64,000 nucleotides of DNA from Pseudomonas sp. C1C7 (GTDB lineage Bacteria; Pseudomonadota; Gammaproteobacteria; Pseudomonadales; Pseudomonadaceae). How positions within the stretch are numbered: the first letter of the stretch is position 1; every line of letters begins with the position of its first letter. The stretch spans positions 1 to 64,000 of the forward strand of contig NZ_JABFMP010000023.1 of the NCBI RefSeq assembly GCF_013359595.1. The letters run 5' to 3'. Below, piece by piece: positions 42,758 to 52,525 of this stretch. The translations under genes and the position numbers were made by a program. The notes under the pieces are model-generated. The model had not been told where the DNA came from and ran no database searches. It worked only from the letters and a program-made list of their open reading frames with translations.

Positions 42758-42888
42758 GTAGCAGCTGGCGCAGCCTGCGTCCGGCTGCGAAGCAGTCGCA
42801 ATTCCAGGCGGCGGGGTGTGCCAGAAAGATCCGGTACTCAGGTTTAACGACGGCTTCGCAGCCGGACGCAGGCTGCGCCAGTTGCTAC
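42758..42888. repeat. Long REP inverted pair (GTAGCAGCTGGCGCAGCC family)
   Basis: About 32-bp arms (GTAGCAGCTGGCGCAGCCTG and on) around a ~65-bp centre; same family as 33166. Confidence 0.85.
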
Positions 42889-42901
42889 AGGTTTGCGGTG
42901 G

Positions 42902-44644
42902 TCAAGGAGTGGCGGTGTAGATTTCGCGCCCGGCGAACCAGGTTTGCAGCACTTGGGTGTCGTGCAGGGCCTTGTCGTCGACGCTGAACACATCGCGGTC
43001 CAGCACGATGAAGTCGGCTTGCTTGCCGGGACTCAGCGAGCCGATCTGCTTCTCAAGGCCAATGGTGCGCGCGGCGTTGAGGGTGTAGGCGTAGAACATG
43101 GTTTCGCGGTCCAGGCGCTCGTCGGCGTTGAGCACGCCCATCGGGCCGGTGCGGGTCATGGCCTGGGCCATGGCGTTGAACGGGTTGGGCGAAGACACCG
43201 GCCAGTCGCTGGCGCCGGCGATGGTCGCACCCTGTTTGAGCAGCGAATGCGCCGGGTACTGATAACGGAAGGCCGCAGCACTGACGTAAGGCTTGATCAT
43301 GTCCGTGGTGTAGTCGTCCGCCGAGGCCCACAGCAACTGCATCGAGGCGATCACGTTCAGCGGTTTGAAGCGGGCGAACTCCTTCGGATTGACCATCTGC
43401 AGGTGAGTGACCGAGTGCGTCACGCCGCTCTGGCGATCCTTGCGCGCCTGGGCGATCCCGTTCAGGGACTCGCGCACCGCGCGGTCGCCGATGGCATGAA
43501 TGTGCACCAGCCAGCCGCGTTGATCGATGGCGCTGACCAGCTCGCCGAAGTGCTGCGGATCGATCAGCAGTTCGCCTTGTTTATGCGAGTTGCTGTAAGG
43601 ATCGATCATCGCCGCGCTCTGCGCCGGGTATTCGATCACGCCGTCGGCGAAGATCTTGATGCCAGGCAGGGTCAGGTTGGGAACACCCTGAAATTGCTGG
43701 CGGACCTTGTCCAGCACATCGAGATCGGCCGGCACGCTTTTCGGATTGGCCACCAGCAGCGCGGCAACGTGGGCGCTCATGCCGCCGGTTTCGGCCAGCG
43801 CCTTGTAGGCCGGCAGCACGCCGACGGTTTTCTCCGTGGGCTTGAGCGCGTACACCGGCTCGCCGGGGGCGGCGTTGGCAGCGGGGTCCATCCAGGCCGT
43901 GATGCCCAGGCTGTTGTTGTAGCGAAGGGCAGATTGCGCCGCTGTGAGCATGTCGGCGGCGGTCGGCACCGGCATCTTCGTCGCCACGCGATCCCAGCCG
44001 GCATCCACCACGAAACCGTTGGGGCTGCCGTCGGCGAGTTGGCCGATGGTGCCTTTCTCGGCATCCGGCAGGTTCTTCAGCAACGCGGCATCGATGCCGG
44101 CGCGTTCGAGCATGACGCTGTTGGCCCAGGCGGTGTGGTGGTCGCTGCCGGTGAACACCACCGGCACCTTGGCCCATTCGCCGTTGTTGAACTTCTTGCC
44201 CAGGGCTTCGGCCTGGGACCAGTAGGCCGAACTCATGCCGGCCACGCTCAGCACATCGCCATGTTTGGCCTTGCCGTCGTCGCGCCAACCGCGCAGGCGT
44301 TTTTCCAGTTCGTCGACATCGACGACTTCGTCTTCCATGTTCGCCGAGACCATTTCCAGGCCGCCGAAAATCGAGTGGGAATGGGTGTCGATCAGGCCGG
44401 GCATCAGGGCCTTGCCGCCCAGGTCCACCACTTTGGTATTGGGCGTGATCAAGGCCTTGATCTGCGCATCGCTGCCGACTTGCTGCACCTTGCCGTCCTG
44501 CACCGCCAGGGCCTGCACCTTGGGATTGGCGCGGTCGGCGGTGAAAATCTTGCCATTGAGCAGGACCAGATCCGTGGCGGCCATGGCTTCCAACGAGGCA
44601 AAACTCACAGCGGCCATCAGTAGATTCGGGATGAATCTTTTCAT
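42902..44644 (-). CDS. Exported amidohydrolase, YtcJ-like
   Basis: 580 residues. Signal peptide MKRFIPNLLMAAVSFASLEAMA, then an Amidohydro_3 barrel: LMPGLIDTHSHSIFGG with the HxH metal pair, VVFTGSDHHTAWANSVML, HIHAIGDRAV, and IAGASDWPVSSPNP with the catalytic Asp; a C-terminal small beta-sandwich completes the fold (GSLSPGKQADFIVLDRD). YtcJ-like enzymes hydrolyse amides or N-acyl compounds; the signal places it in the periplasm. Divergent from a LysR gene that may control it. Confidence 0.88.
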   Translation of the reverse strand: MKRFIPNLLMAAVSFASLEAMAATDLVLLNGKIFTADRANPKVQALAVQDGKVQQVGSDAQIKALITPNTKVVDLGGKALMPGLIDTHSHSIFGGLEMVSANMEDEVVDVDELEKRLRGWRDDGKAKHGDVLSVAGMSSAYWSQAEALGKKFNNGEWAKVPVVFTGSDHHTAWANSVMLERAGIDAALLKNLPDAEKGTIGQLADGSPNGFVVDAGWDRVATKMPVPTAADMLTAAQSALRYNNSLGITAWMDPAANAAPGEPVYALKPTEKTVGVLPAYKALAETGGMSAHVAALLVANPKSVPADLDVLDKVRQQFQGVPNLTLPGIKIFADGVIEYPAQSAAMIDPYSNSHKQGELLIDPQHFGELVSAIDQRGWLVHIHAIGDRAVRESLNGIAQARKDRQSGVTHSVTHLQMVNPKEFARFKPLNVIASMQLLWASADDYTTDMIKPYVSAAAFRYQYPAHSLLKQGATIAGASDWPVSSPNPFNAMAQAMTRTGPMGVLNADERLDRETMFYAYTLNAARTIGLEKQIGSLSPGKQADFIVLDRDVFSVDDKALHDTQVLQTWFAGREIYTATP

Positions 44645-44747
44645 TGAATGTTTCCTTGTTATTGCGTCTGATGGCCAGATTAGTGACTGTCAGGGCGCAG
44701 CAGAACGCTTCGCTCACGAAAAACGTTTTTGCCGGAATGGAAAAAAT

Positions 44748-45683
44748 ATGGACAAGTTGGGTGCGTTGAAAATGTTCGTGGTGACGGCGCAACTGGGCAG
44801 TTTCAGCCGTGCCGCCGAGCAGATGGGCAAGACCCCGTCGGCCCTGACCAAGGCGGTCAATCACCTGGAAACCGAACTCGGTGCCCGGCTGTTCGAGCGC
44901 AGCACCCGACGGATCTCGCTGACGGAGTCCGGGCGGCTTTATCTGGAAACCGCGCGCCAGGTGTTGCAACGGCTGGACGAGGCGGGCGAGGAGATCGAGC
45001 AGTTGCAGCATGGCTTGCGCGGCACCCTGAAGATCACCGCGCCGCTGGCTTACGGCCAGGCGTTTCTCGATCAGGTCTGCGGCGGTTTTCTGGAGCAGTA
45101 CCCGCAAATCGATCTGCAGGTGGACCTGTGCGATGAGTTCGTGAATTTGGTGGAAAGCGGCTATGACCTGGCCCTGCGTGAAGGCCATGACGATCTGCCG
45201 GGGCTGATCGCCCGCATCGTCGGCAGCAATCGCCTGGCCCTGTGCGCCAGTCCTGAATACCTGGCGCGCAAGGCGCTGCCGGTCACCCCGCAAACCCTCG
45301 ACGAGCACCAATGGCTGTTATACCGCCACCCGCTGCTCAGCCGCGAATTCTGGTGGGTCGAGCGCGACGGCCAGCGCCTGAGCCTGCCGCAACCCTCATC
45401 GCCGCGCCTGCGCAGCGACAACTACGACCTGCTGCTGGCCAACGCCCTGGCCGGCCGCGGCCTGCTGCACACGCCCCTGTGGAGCGCCGCCCCCTACATC
45501 GCCGACGGGCGACTGGTACGAGTGATGGCCGACTACGACATCGACCCCGACAGCTTCGGCGCGCACATCCTCGCGGTGTACCCCAGCCACCGCCGGGCGA
45601 CGGCCAAGGTCCTGGCGTTCATCGACTACATCGCCCGGTTCCTCGCCTCCCGCGGCTTGACCGACGACCCCCGCCCCCTGTAG
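44748..45683 (+). CDS. LysR-family transcriptional regulator
   Basis: 311 residues. HTH 1-60 (LGALKMFVVTAQLGSFSRAAEQMGKTPSALTKAVNHLE), substrate domain 90-300 (GLRGTLKITAPLAYGQAFLDQV, YDLALREG) of the DsdC/AaeR-like group. ATG 44748; the 103-bp gap to the divergent amidohydrolase suggests mutual regulation. Confidence 0.9.
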   Translation: MDKLGALKMFVVTAQLGSFSRAAEQMGKTPSALTKAVNHLETELGARLFERSTRRISLTESGRLYLETARQVLQRLDEAGEEIEQLQHGLRGTLKITAPLAYGQAFLDQVCGGFLEQYPQIDLQVDLCDEFVNLVESGYDLALREGHDDLPGLIARIVGSNRLALCASPEYLARKALPVTPQTLDEHQWLLYRHPLLSREFWWVERDGQRLSLPQPSSPRLRSDNYDLLLANALAGRGLLHTPLWSAAPYIADGRLVRVMADYDIDPDSFGAHILAVYPSHRRATAKVLAFIDYIARFLASRGLTDDPRPL

Positions 45684-45906
45684 GAGCGAGGCTTGCCCGC
45701 GAAGGCGGTGTGTCAGGCCGCATCAATGCTGAATGTGCCGGCCCCTTCGCGGGCAAGCCCGCTCCCACAGGTTTTTGGGTTGTTCACAGAATTTGCGTAC
45801 AGCCACAAACCCTGTAGGAGCGAGCACGCTCGCGATGGTCGTCAACGATAACGCTGGCTGCCTGACACCCCGCGCTGTCTGAATCTCCATCGCGAGCTCG
45901 CGCCTA
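45680..45906. repeat. Two consecutive REP inverted pairs
   Basis: A CCCGCGAAGG-type doublet (45680-45769) followed by a CTCGCGATGG-type doublet (45814-45906, with the GGTCGTCAACGATAACG spacer also seen at 896 and 5963). They fill most of the 278-bp gap before lexA2. Confidence 0.85.
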
Positions 45907-45945
45907 CAGGTCGTCCACAAAATCTTGTCAGAGAAATCGCAAAAG

Positions 45946-45959
45946 AGTACAAATGTACT
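45946..45959 (+). promoter_or_regulatory. LexA2-type SOS box
   Basis: AGTACAAATGTACT is a perfect palindrome of the GTAC-N4-GTNC form reported for the second LexA of P. putida. It overlaps the possible ATG 45953 and ends 2 bp before ATG 45962, so repressor binding would block the whole lexA2-imuA-imuB-dnaE2 operon. Confidence 0.8.
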
Positions 45960-45961
45960 CC

Positions 45962-46570
45962 ATGACGACTCTAACTCCCCGCCGTACCGCCATCCTGACC
46001 TTCATCCGCGAGCGAATCGCCGAGCATGGTCAGTCCCCGAGCCTCGCTGAAATCAGTGAGGCTTTTGGTTTTGCCTCCCGCAGCGTGGCGCGCAAGCATG
46101 TGCTGGCGCTGACCGAAGCCGGTTTCATCGAGGTCAATCCGCATCAGGCCCGAGGCATCCGTCTGCTCGGTCAACCTGCGCGCCCCGAACTGCTGGACAT
46201 CCCGGTGCTGGGGCGGGTAGCAGCGGGTGCGCCGATTGGCGCCGACGCCGAGGTTCATAGCCGCCTGCTGCTCGACCCCGCGATTTTCTCCCGAACGCCG
46301 GACTACATGCTGCGGGTTCGCGGCGACTCGATGATCGAGGACGGCATTCTCGATGGCGATCTGGTGGGCGTGCACCGCAGCCCCGAGGCGGTCAACGGCC
46401 AGATCGTCGTGGCGCGCCTGGACGGTGAAGTGACCATCAAGCGCTTCGAACGGACAGGCGACACGGTTCGGCTGTTGCCACGCAACCCGGCCTATGAGCC
46501 GATCGTCGTCGTGCCCGGTCAGGACCTCGCGATCGAAGGGGTGTTCTGTGGCCTGGTGAGGCAAGGCTGA
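45962..46570 (+). CDS. lexA2: LexA2 SOS repressor of the mutagenesis cassette
   Basis: 202 residues. Winged helix 1-70 (TPRRTAILTFIRERIAEHGQSPSLAEISEAFGFAS), Ala-Gly self-cleavage site in VAAGAP, catalytic Ser in RGDSMIEDG and Lys in EVTIKRFE. RecA-stimulated self-cleavage should relieve repression after DNA damage. No Shine-Dalgarno lies before 45962; ATG 45953 (three residues longer, inside the SOS box) is an alternative. Stop and imuA start overlap. Confidence 0.9.
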   Translation: MTTLTPRRTAILTFIRERIAEHGQSPSLAEISEAFGFASRSVARKHVLALTEAGFIEVNPHQARGIRLLGQPARPELLDIPVLGRVAAGAPIGADAEVHSRLLLDPAIFSRTPDYMLRVRGDSMIEDGILDGDLVGVHRSPEAVNGQIVVARLDGEVTIKRFERTGDTVRLLPRNPAYEPIVVVPGQDLAIEGVFCGLVRQG

Positions 46571-47187
46571 TGGGTGCCGTCGTTGCGTTGGACACGCTGT
46601 TCAATGGCGGTCAGGTCTGGAAGGGCCGGCCTGCGCCGCCGAGCGCCAGTCCGCAGCCCACCGGGCATGCCGCGCTGGATGCGGCGCTGCCGACCGGAGG
46701 CTGGCCGGAAGCGGCACTGAGCGAAATCCTCCTGGCCGGGCAGGGCGTGGGCGAGCTGCAACTGGTGTGGCCGACGCTGGCGCGGCTGTCGGCGGCGGGC
46801 GAGCGCATCGTGCTGGTGGCGCCGCCGTTCGTGCCGTATCCCCAGGCCTGGCAGAGCGCCGGGGTCGATCTGCGCCAGTTGTCGATCATAGAAGCCAGCG
46901 AGCGCGATGCCCTGTGGGCGGCGGAGCAATGCCTGCGTTCAGGCAGCTGCGGCGCGGTGCTGTGCTGGCCGCACAAGGCCGATGACCGGGCGTTGCGGCG
47001 CTTGCAGGTGGCGGCGGAAACCGGCTCGACCCTGGCTTTTGCCTACCGCTCGATCCATGAAGCGATCAACCCGTCGCCCGCGGCCCTGCGCATCGCCATC
47101 GATGCCAGGCCCGCGCAGTTGCGCGTGCTCAAGTGCCGGGGCGGGTTGGCCCGTTCGGCGCCGATTGCCTTCCCCGTGGGGCATTGA
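46570..47187 (+). CDS. imuA: ImuA, translesion-synthesis accessory protein
   Basis: 205 residues, RecA/SulA-like: GHAALDAALPTGGWPEAALSEILLAGQGVGELQL resembles the RecA core start with a degenerate nucleotide loop. ImuA works with ImuB and DnaE2 in damage-induced mutagenesis. Overlaps lexA2 by one base (TGATG), 7 bp before imuB. Confidence 0.9.
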   Translation: MGAVVALDTLFNGGQVWKGRPAPPSASPQPTGHAALDAALPTGGWPEAALSEILLAGQGVGELQLVWPTLARLSAAGERIVLVAPPFVPYPQAWQSAGVDLRQLSIIEASERDALWAAEQCLRSGSCGAVLCWPHKADDRALRRLQVAAETGSTLAFAYRSIHEAINPSPAALRIAIDARPAQLRVLKCRGGLARSAPIAFPVGH

Positions 47188-47194
47188 GGTTGCC

Positions 47195-48610
47195 ATGCGC
47201 TGGGTGTGCATTCTGTTCCCGCAATTGGCGCTGGACGCGGTCCTGCGTCAGCGCAGCGACCCCGACGAACCGCTGGCGCTGCTGACCGGCCCGGCGCAGC
47301 GTCGTGTCTTGCAGGCGGTCAATGCCTCGGCACGGGAGCTGGGGTTGCGTCCCGGCCAGTCGATGACCGCCGCCCAGGCACTGAGCAAAGGTTTCGCCAC
47401 CGCCGAATACGACGCCGCCGAGATCGAACACTGGCAGCAGTTTCTGGCGGCCTGGGCCTATCGCTTCAGCTCCCAGGTCAGCGTGCATTACCCCCGTGCG
47501 GTGGTGTTCGAGATCGAATCCAGCCTGGGCCTGTTCGGCGACTGGGCTCAATTCGAAACCCGGCTGCGCACCGAGCTCGGCGAGCTGGGCTTTCGCCATC
47601 GCATCGTCGCCGCGCCCAACCCGGTGGCCGCGCGGGTCCTGGCCAACGCCTATGACGGCCTGGTGGTCCCCGACGATCAGGCCCTGCAGTATCACCTGGG
47701 GCAATTGCCCGTCGACCGCATCGGGTTGGAGGTCAATGTCGCCACGGCCCTGTCGCGCATGGGGCTGCGTACCTTGAACCAGATGCAGGCGTTGCCGCGG
47801 CAGAGTCTGGCCCGGCGTTTCGAGGCCCAGGTACTCAAGCATCTGGACACCTTGCTCGGCACTCGGCGGCTGGCGTTGGCGTTCTACCTGCCGCCGGATC
47901 GTTTCGATGTGCGCATCGAGCTCAACTTCGATGTGCAATCCCATCAGGCCCTGCTGTTTCCATTACGTCGACTGACCGGCGATCTGTCGGCGTTCCTCTG
48001 CGGCCGCGACAGCGGGGTGCAGCGCTTCGACCTGCACCTGGAGCACGCCGGATTGCCCGACAGCGTGATCAAGGTCGGCCTGCTCAGCGCCGAACGCGAT
48101 GCGGCGATGCTATTCGAACTGGCCCGCGGGCGGCTGGAGCAAGTCCAGGTCGAGGCTCCGGTGCGCGGCTTTCGCCTGCGCGCCGAAGACCTGCCGGCCT
48201 TCGTGCCCCAACGTCAGGAACTGTTCGATGACCGTCCGCAGCAGTCTTTGCCCTGGGAGCAACTGCGTGAACGCCTGCGCGCGCGGCTGGGGGATGACGC
48301 GGTGCACGGCCTGCGCTTTCAGGCCGATCACCGCCCCGAATGCGCCTGGCAGGCCCGTGTCGACAGTCAGCCATGTGTGCCGCTGCCGAGCGTAAAGCGC
48401 CCGGGCTGGCTGCTGACCGAACCGCAGGCGCTGCACGAACACTCGACGCGCATCCTGATGGGCCCGGAGCGGATCGAGACCGGCTGGTGGGATGGCGACG
48501 ACGTGCGCCGCGATTACTACCTGATCGAAACCCGCACCGGCCAGCAGGGCTGGGCCTGGCGCGCGGTCGGCGAGGACGGCCCGTTGTGGCTGCAGGGCTG
48601 GTTCGCATGA
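47195..48610 (+). CDS. imuB: ImuB, catalytically inactive Y-family polymerase homologue
   Basis: 471 residues. The Y-polymerase acidic motif DxDxFF is replaced by LFPQLALD at the start and the SxDE motif by ESSLGLFG, so it cannot synthesise DNA. It should link DnaE2 to the beta clamp and ImuA. GAGG is 7 nt upstream. ATGA overlap with dnaE2. Confidence 0.91.
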   Translation: MRWVCILFPQLALDAVLRQRSDPDEPLALLTGPAQRRVLQAVNASARELGLRPGQSMTAAQALSKGFATAEYDAAEIEHWQQFLAAWAYRFSSQVSVHYPRAVVFEIESSLGLFGDWAQFETRLRTELGELGFRHRIVAAPNPVAARVLANAYDGLVVPDDQALQYHLGQLPVDRIGLEVNVATALSRMGLRTLNQMQALPRQSLARRFEAQVLKHLDTLLGTRRLALAFYLPPDRFDVRIELNFDVQSHQALLFPLRRLTGDLSAFLCGRDSGVQRFDLHLEHAGLPDSVIKVGLLSAERDAAMLFELARGRLEQVQVEAPVRGFRLRAEDLPAFVPQRQELFDDRPQQSLPWEQLRERLRARLGDDAVHGLRFQADHRPECAWQARVDSQPCVPLPSVKRPGWLLTEPQALHEHSTRILMGPERIETGWWDGDDVRRDYYLIETRTGQQGWAWRAVGEDGPLWLQGWFA

Positions 48611-51600
48611 GCGCCGACTATGCCGAACTGCACTGCCTGTCGAACTTCAGTTTCCAGCGCGGTGCCTCCAGCGCCCTGGAGCTGTTTCAACGGGCAAAAA
48701 AGCAGGGTTATCAGGCCCTGGCGATCACCGACGAATGCACCCTGGCCGGCATCGTCCGCGCCTGGCAGGCGGCAAAGTCCGTGGAGTTGCCGCTGATCAT
48801 CGGCAGCGAAATCCGCATCGAAAACGGCCCAAAACTGGTGCTGCTGGTGGAGAACCTCGAGGGCTACCAGAACCTGTGTCGGCTGATCACCCAGGCTCGT
48901 CGGCGGACGCAAAAAGGCCAGTACCAGATCCTCAAGGACGACTTCAGCGAGTCGTTACCGGGGTTGCTGGCGCTGTGGGTGCCGGACGCGGTGGATGACG
49001 TCGAGCAGGGGCGCTGGCTGAAAGAGGTGTTCGCCGGACGCCTGTGGCTGGCGGTGCAACTGCATTGCGGCCAGGACGACACCCGGCGCCTGCACGATTT
49101 GCTGGCGCTGGCCCGGGCGCTGGACATCCCGGCCGTGGCCAGCGGCGATGTGCACATGCACGCCCGTGGTCGACGCGCCTTGCAGGACACCATGACCGCG
49201 ATCCGCCATCACCTGCCGGTGGCCGACGCCGGGCTGCGCCTGCACCCCAACGGCGAGCGCCACTTGCGCAGTCTCGAGGTCTTGCGCGAGCTGTATCCGC
49301 CGGCGCTGCTGGAGGAGTCCCTGAACGTGGCCCGGCGCTGCACCTTCGATCTGAAGCAGTTGCGTTATCAATACCCTAAGGAGCTGGTGCCCGACGGATA
49401 TAACGCCAGTGCCTGGCTGCGCAAACTGACCGAGGAAGGCATCGCCTGGCGCTGGAAAAACGGTGCGTCCGCCAAGGTGCTGGAGCAGATCGACAAGGAA
49501 CTGGAACTGATCGCCGAGCTTGGCTACGAGAGCTACTTCCTCACCGTGCATGACGTGGTGCGCTTCGCCCGTGACCAGCACATTCTCTGCCAGGGGCGTG
49601 GTTCGGCGGCCAACTCGGCGGTTTGCTACGCCCTGGGCATTACCGAGATCGACCCGGACAAAACCACGCTGCTGTTCGAGCGCTTCATGTCCAAGGAGCG
49701 CAACGAGCCGCCGGACATCGATGTGGATTTCGAGCACGAACGGCGTGAAGAAGTCCTGCAATACGTTTTCCGTCGTTATGGCCGGGGCCGCGCGGCCTTG
49801 ACCGCGGTGGTCAGCACTTATCACGCCGCCGGTGCCGTGCGCGATGTGGCCAAGGCCCTGGGCCTGCCGCCGGACCAGATCAACGCGCTGGCCGACTGCT
49901 GCGGTCACTGGAGCGATGAAACCCCGCCCGTGGAGCGCCTGCTCGAGGGCGGTTTCGACCCCGAAAGCCCGGTGTTGCGCCGGGTCCTGAGCCTGACCGG
50001 GCAACTGATCGGCTTTCCCCGGCACCTGTCGCAGCACCCCGGCGGCTTCGTGATTTCCGAACAGCCGCTGGACACCCTGGTGCCGGTGGAAAACGCCGCC
50101 ATGGCCGACCGTACGATCATTCAATGGGACAAGGACGACCTCGACGCGGTCGGCCTGCTCAAGGTCGATATCCTCGCGTTGGGCATGCTCAGCGCGATCC
50201 GCCGCTGTTTCGACCTGCTGCGTCGGCACCGCAATCTGGATCTGAGCCTGGCGACGATTCCGTCCGAAGACCGGCCGACCTACGACATGATCAGTCGCGC
50301 CGACACCATCGGCGTATTCCAGATCGAGTCCCGGGCGCAGATGTCGATGCTGCCGCGCCTCAGGCCCAGGACCTTCTACGATCTGGTGATCGAGGTGGCC
50401 ATCGTGCGGCCGGGGCCGATTCAGGGCGGGATGGTGCATCCGTACCTGCGACGGCGGAACAAGGAGGAGCCCGAGACCTATCCGTCACCGGAGCTCAAGG
50501 TGGTGCTGGAAAGGACCCTTGGCGTGCCGCTGTTCCAGGAGCAGGTAATGCAGATCGCCATTGTCGCCGCCGACTACAGCCCCGGCGAGGCGGATCAGTT
50601 GCGGCGCTCCATGGCGGCCTGGAAACGCCACGGCGGGCTTGAACCTCACAAGGAACGCCTGGCTGCCGGCATGAAGAAAAACGGCTACAGCGCCGAGTTC
50701 GCCGCGCAGATCTTCGAGCAGATCAAAGGCTTCGGCAGCTACGGTTTTCCCGAGTCCCACGCCGCCAGTTTCGCCTTGCTGACCTACGCCAGCTGCTGGC
50801 TCAAGTGCCATGAGCCGGCGGCGTTCGCCTGTGCGCTGATCAACAGCTGGCCGATGGGCTTCTACAGCCCGGACCAGATCCTGCAGGACGCGCGCCGCCA
50901 TCGTTTGCAGATTCGTCCGGTGGACGTGCGCGCCAGTGACTGGGATTGCAGCCTGGAACCGGTGGCCGGTGCGCAACCGGCGATCCGCATGGGCCTGCGC
51001 ATGATCAAGGGCTTTCGCGAAGAGGATGCGCGGCGTATCGAGACCGCGCGAGGCAAGGGCGCGTTTGCCGACATCGCCGACCTTGGCGAGCGGGCGCAAC
51101 TGGATGCCCGTGCCCGGGAGCTGCTGGCCGATGCCGGGGCGTTGCGCGGCATGGCCGGTGATCGCCATCGGGCGCGCTGGGAAGTGGCGGGGGTGGAGAA
51201 ACAACTCGGTCTGTTCGCCGGCCTGCCCCGGCACGAAGAGGAAGCCATCGTGCTGCCAAAGCCCACGGTCGGCGAGGACCTGCGCGCCGATTACGCCAGC
51301 GTCGGCACCACCCTCGGCCCGCATCCGCTGGCCTTGTTGCGCGGTGAATTGAAGGCCCGGCGTTGCCGCAGTTCCAGGGAATTGCTGGAGGTCGAACACG
51401 GTCGCCCGGTGAGCATCGCCGGACTGGTGACCGGCCGACAACGACCGGGCACCGCCAGCGGCGTAACCTTCGTCACCCTGGAAGACGAGTTCGGCAACGT
51501 CAACGTAGTGGTCTGGCGCGACCTCGCCGACCGCCAGCGCCGGGTGCTGGTGGGCTCGCAACTGCTCAAGGTCGACGGGCGCTGGGAAAAGGAAGGCGAA

Positions 51601-51684
51601 GTCCGCCACCTGATCGCCGGACGCTTGAGTGACCTGAGTTCACTGCTGGACGGCATTACCGTGCGTAGTCGTGACTTCCACTGA
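48607..51684 (+). CDS. dnaE2: DnaE2, error-prone DNA polymerase III alpha subunit
   Basis: 1025 residues, shorter than the replicative DnaE. PHP domain 1-200 (AELHCLSNFSFQRGASS), palm with PDIDVDFEHERR (about 367-378) carrying two catalytic Asp, fingers with GFGSYGFPESHAASFALLTYASCWLKCHEP, and an OB domain near 930-1000 (VSIAGLVTGRQRPGTASGVTFVTLEDEFGNVNVVVW). It synthesises across lesions. Last gene of the SOS cassette. Confidence 0.95.
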   Translation: MSADYAELHCLSNFSFQRGASSALELFQRAKKQGYQALAITDECTLAGIVRAWQAAKSVELPLIIGSEIRIENGPKLVLLVENLEGYQNLCRLITQARRRTQKGQYQILKDDFSESLPGLLALWVPDAVDDVEQGRWLKEVFAGRLWLAVQLHCGQDDTRRLHDLLALARALDIPAVASGDVHMHARGRRALQDTMTAIRHHLPVADAGLRLHPNGERHLRSLEVLRELYPPALLEESLNVARRCTFDLKQLRYQYPKELVPDGYNASAWLRKLTEEGIAWRWKNGASAKVLEQIDKELELIAELGYESYFLTVHDVVRFARDQHILCQGRGSAANSAVCYALGITEIDPDKTTLLFERFMSKERNEPPDIDVDFEHERREEVLQYVFRRYGRGRAALTAVVSTYHAAGAVRDVAKALGLPPDQINALADCCGHWSDETPPVERLLEGGFDPESPVLRRVLSLTGQLIGFPRHLSQHPGGFVISEQPLDTLVPVENAAMADRTIIQWDKDDLDAVGLLKVDILALGMLSAIRRCFDLLRRHRNLDLSLATIPSEDRPTYDMISRADTIGVFQIESRAQMSMLPRLRPRTFYDLVIEVAIVRPGPIQGGMVHPYLRRRNKEEPETYPSPELKVVLERTLGVPLFQEQVMQIAIVAADYSPGEADQLRRSMAAWKRHGGLEPHKERLAAGMKKNGYSAEFAAQIFEQIKGFGSYGFPESHAASFALLTYASCWLKCHEPAAFACALINSWPMGFYSPDQILQDARRHRLQIRPVDVRASDWDCSLEPVAGAQPAIRMGLRMIKGFREEDARRIETARGKGAFADIADLGERAQLDARARELLADAGALRGMAGDRHRARWEVAGVEKQLGLFAGLPRHEEEAIVLPKPTVGEDLRADYASVGTTLGPHPLALLRGELKARRCRSSRELLEVEHGRPVSIAGLVTGRQRPGTASGVTFVTLEDEFGNVNVVVWRDLADRQRRVLVGSQLLKVDGRWEKEGEVRHLIAGRLSDLSSLLDGITVRSRDFH

Positions 51685-51708
51685 TCATCACCCCGGACCG
51701 GACGCCCT

Positions 51709-51842
51709 GTAGGCGCAAGGCTTGCCCGAAGAAGCCGGAACATTCAATTGCCTGGCACACCGCCTTCGCGGGCAAGCCTCGCTCCTACAAGCCCCTTGGC
51801 TGGATGAAATCCCTGTAGGAGCGAGCAAGCCTCGCTCCTACA
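51709..51842. repeat. REP inverted pair plus a short REP hairpin
   Basis: Doublet 51709-51788 with CTTGCCC / GGGCAAGCCTCGCTCC arms, then GTAGGAGCGAGCAAGCCTCGCTCCTAC-type hairpin to 51842. Between convergent dnaE2 and flavin reductase genes. Confidence 0.8.
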
Positions 51843-51857
51843 GGTCATGGGTGCAGG

Positions 51858-52514
51858 TCATTTGGGCCAGAACCGCTCACCACCTCCGGGCGCATCCGTC
51901 CATGCTTGTAATGAGCGGGTCGGCAGGTCGAAGTAGTCGCGCGTACGCGCATAGCCATGGCCGCCCATGCGGCCGATCGCGTCCAGGCCCAGTTGATCGA
52001 TGTACAGGGTTTGCGGGTCGATCAGTTCGTCCCGCACGTGGGCCATCAGCACTTCACCGAAAATGATCTCCCGGGACTGGCCGATGTTCAGCGCCATCAT
52101 CCGTCGGCATTCCAGCGCCACCGGGGCTTCGCCGATGCGTGGGCATCTGACCGTGGTGCCGGCGATGGCGGTGAGGCCGGCGGCGGTCAGTTCGTCGAAA
52201 CCGGGGGCGAAGGGTACGGCGCAGACGTTCATGGCCTCCACCAGCGCATCGCTGACAATGTTGACGGTGAATTCCTGGTTGAGCTGGATGTTGCGCGTGG
52301 TGTCCTTGGGGCTGTGGTCGCCGTAGTTCTCCACGCCCAGGGCGAGAATGGGCGGGTCTGCCGACAGCGCGTTGAAAAAGCTGAAGGGCGCAGCGTTGAC
52401 CCGGCCTTCGCCATCGACGGTGGTGACCAGGGCAATCGGCCGGGGCACCACGCTGCCGATCAGGATTTTGTATTTTTCCCGCGGTTTCAGTTGACTGAAG
52501 TCGAAGCTTTGCAT
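51858..52514 (-). CDS. Flavin reductase-like / FMN-binding split-barrel protein
   Basis: 218 residues: LIGSVVPRPIALVTTVDGEGRVNAAPFSFFNALSADPPILALGV is the DIM6/NTAB-type FMN-binding split barrel. It could supply reduced FMN to an oxygenase or act as an oxidoreductase. Last gene of the ABC importer/amidohydrolase series, 11 bp after the amidohydrolase stop. No monooxygenase lies in the series; the LLM-class enzyme at 23894 is far away. Confidence 0.85.
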   Translation of the reverse strand: MQSFDFSQLKPREKYKILIGSVVPRPIALVTTVDGEGRVNAAPFSFFNALSADPPILALGVENYGDHSPKDTTRNIQLNQEFTVNIVSDALVEAMNVCAVPFAPGFDELTAAGLTAIAGTTVRCPRIGEAPVALECRRMMALNIGQSREIIFGEVLMAHVRDELIDPQTLYIDQLGLDAIGRMGGHGYARTRDYFDLPTRSLQAWTDAPGGGERFWPK

Positions 52515-52525
52515 GGCAGAAGTCT

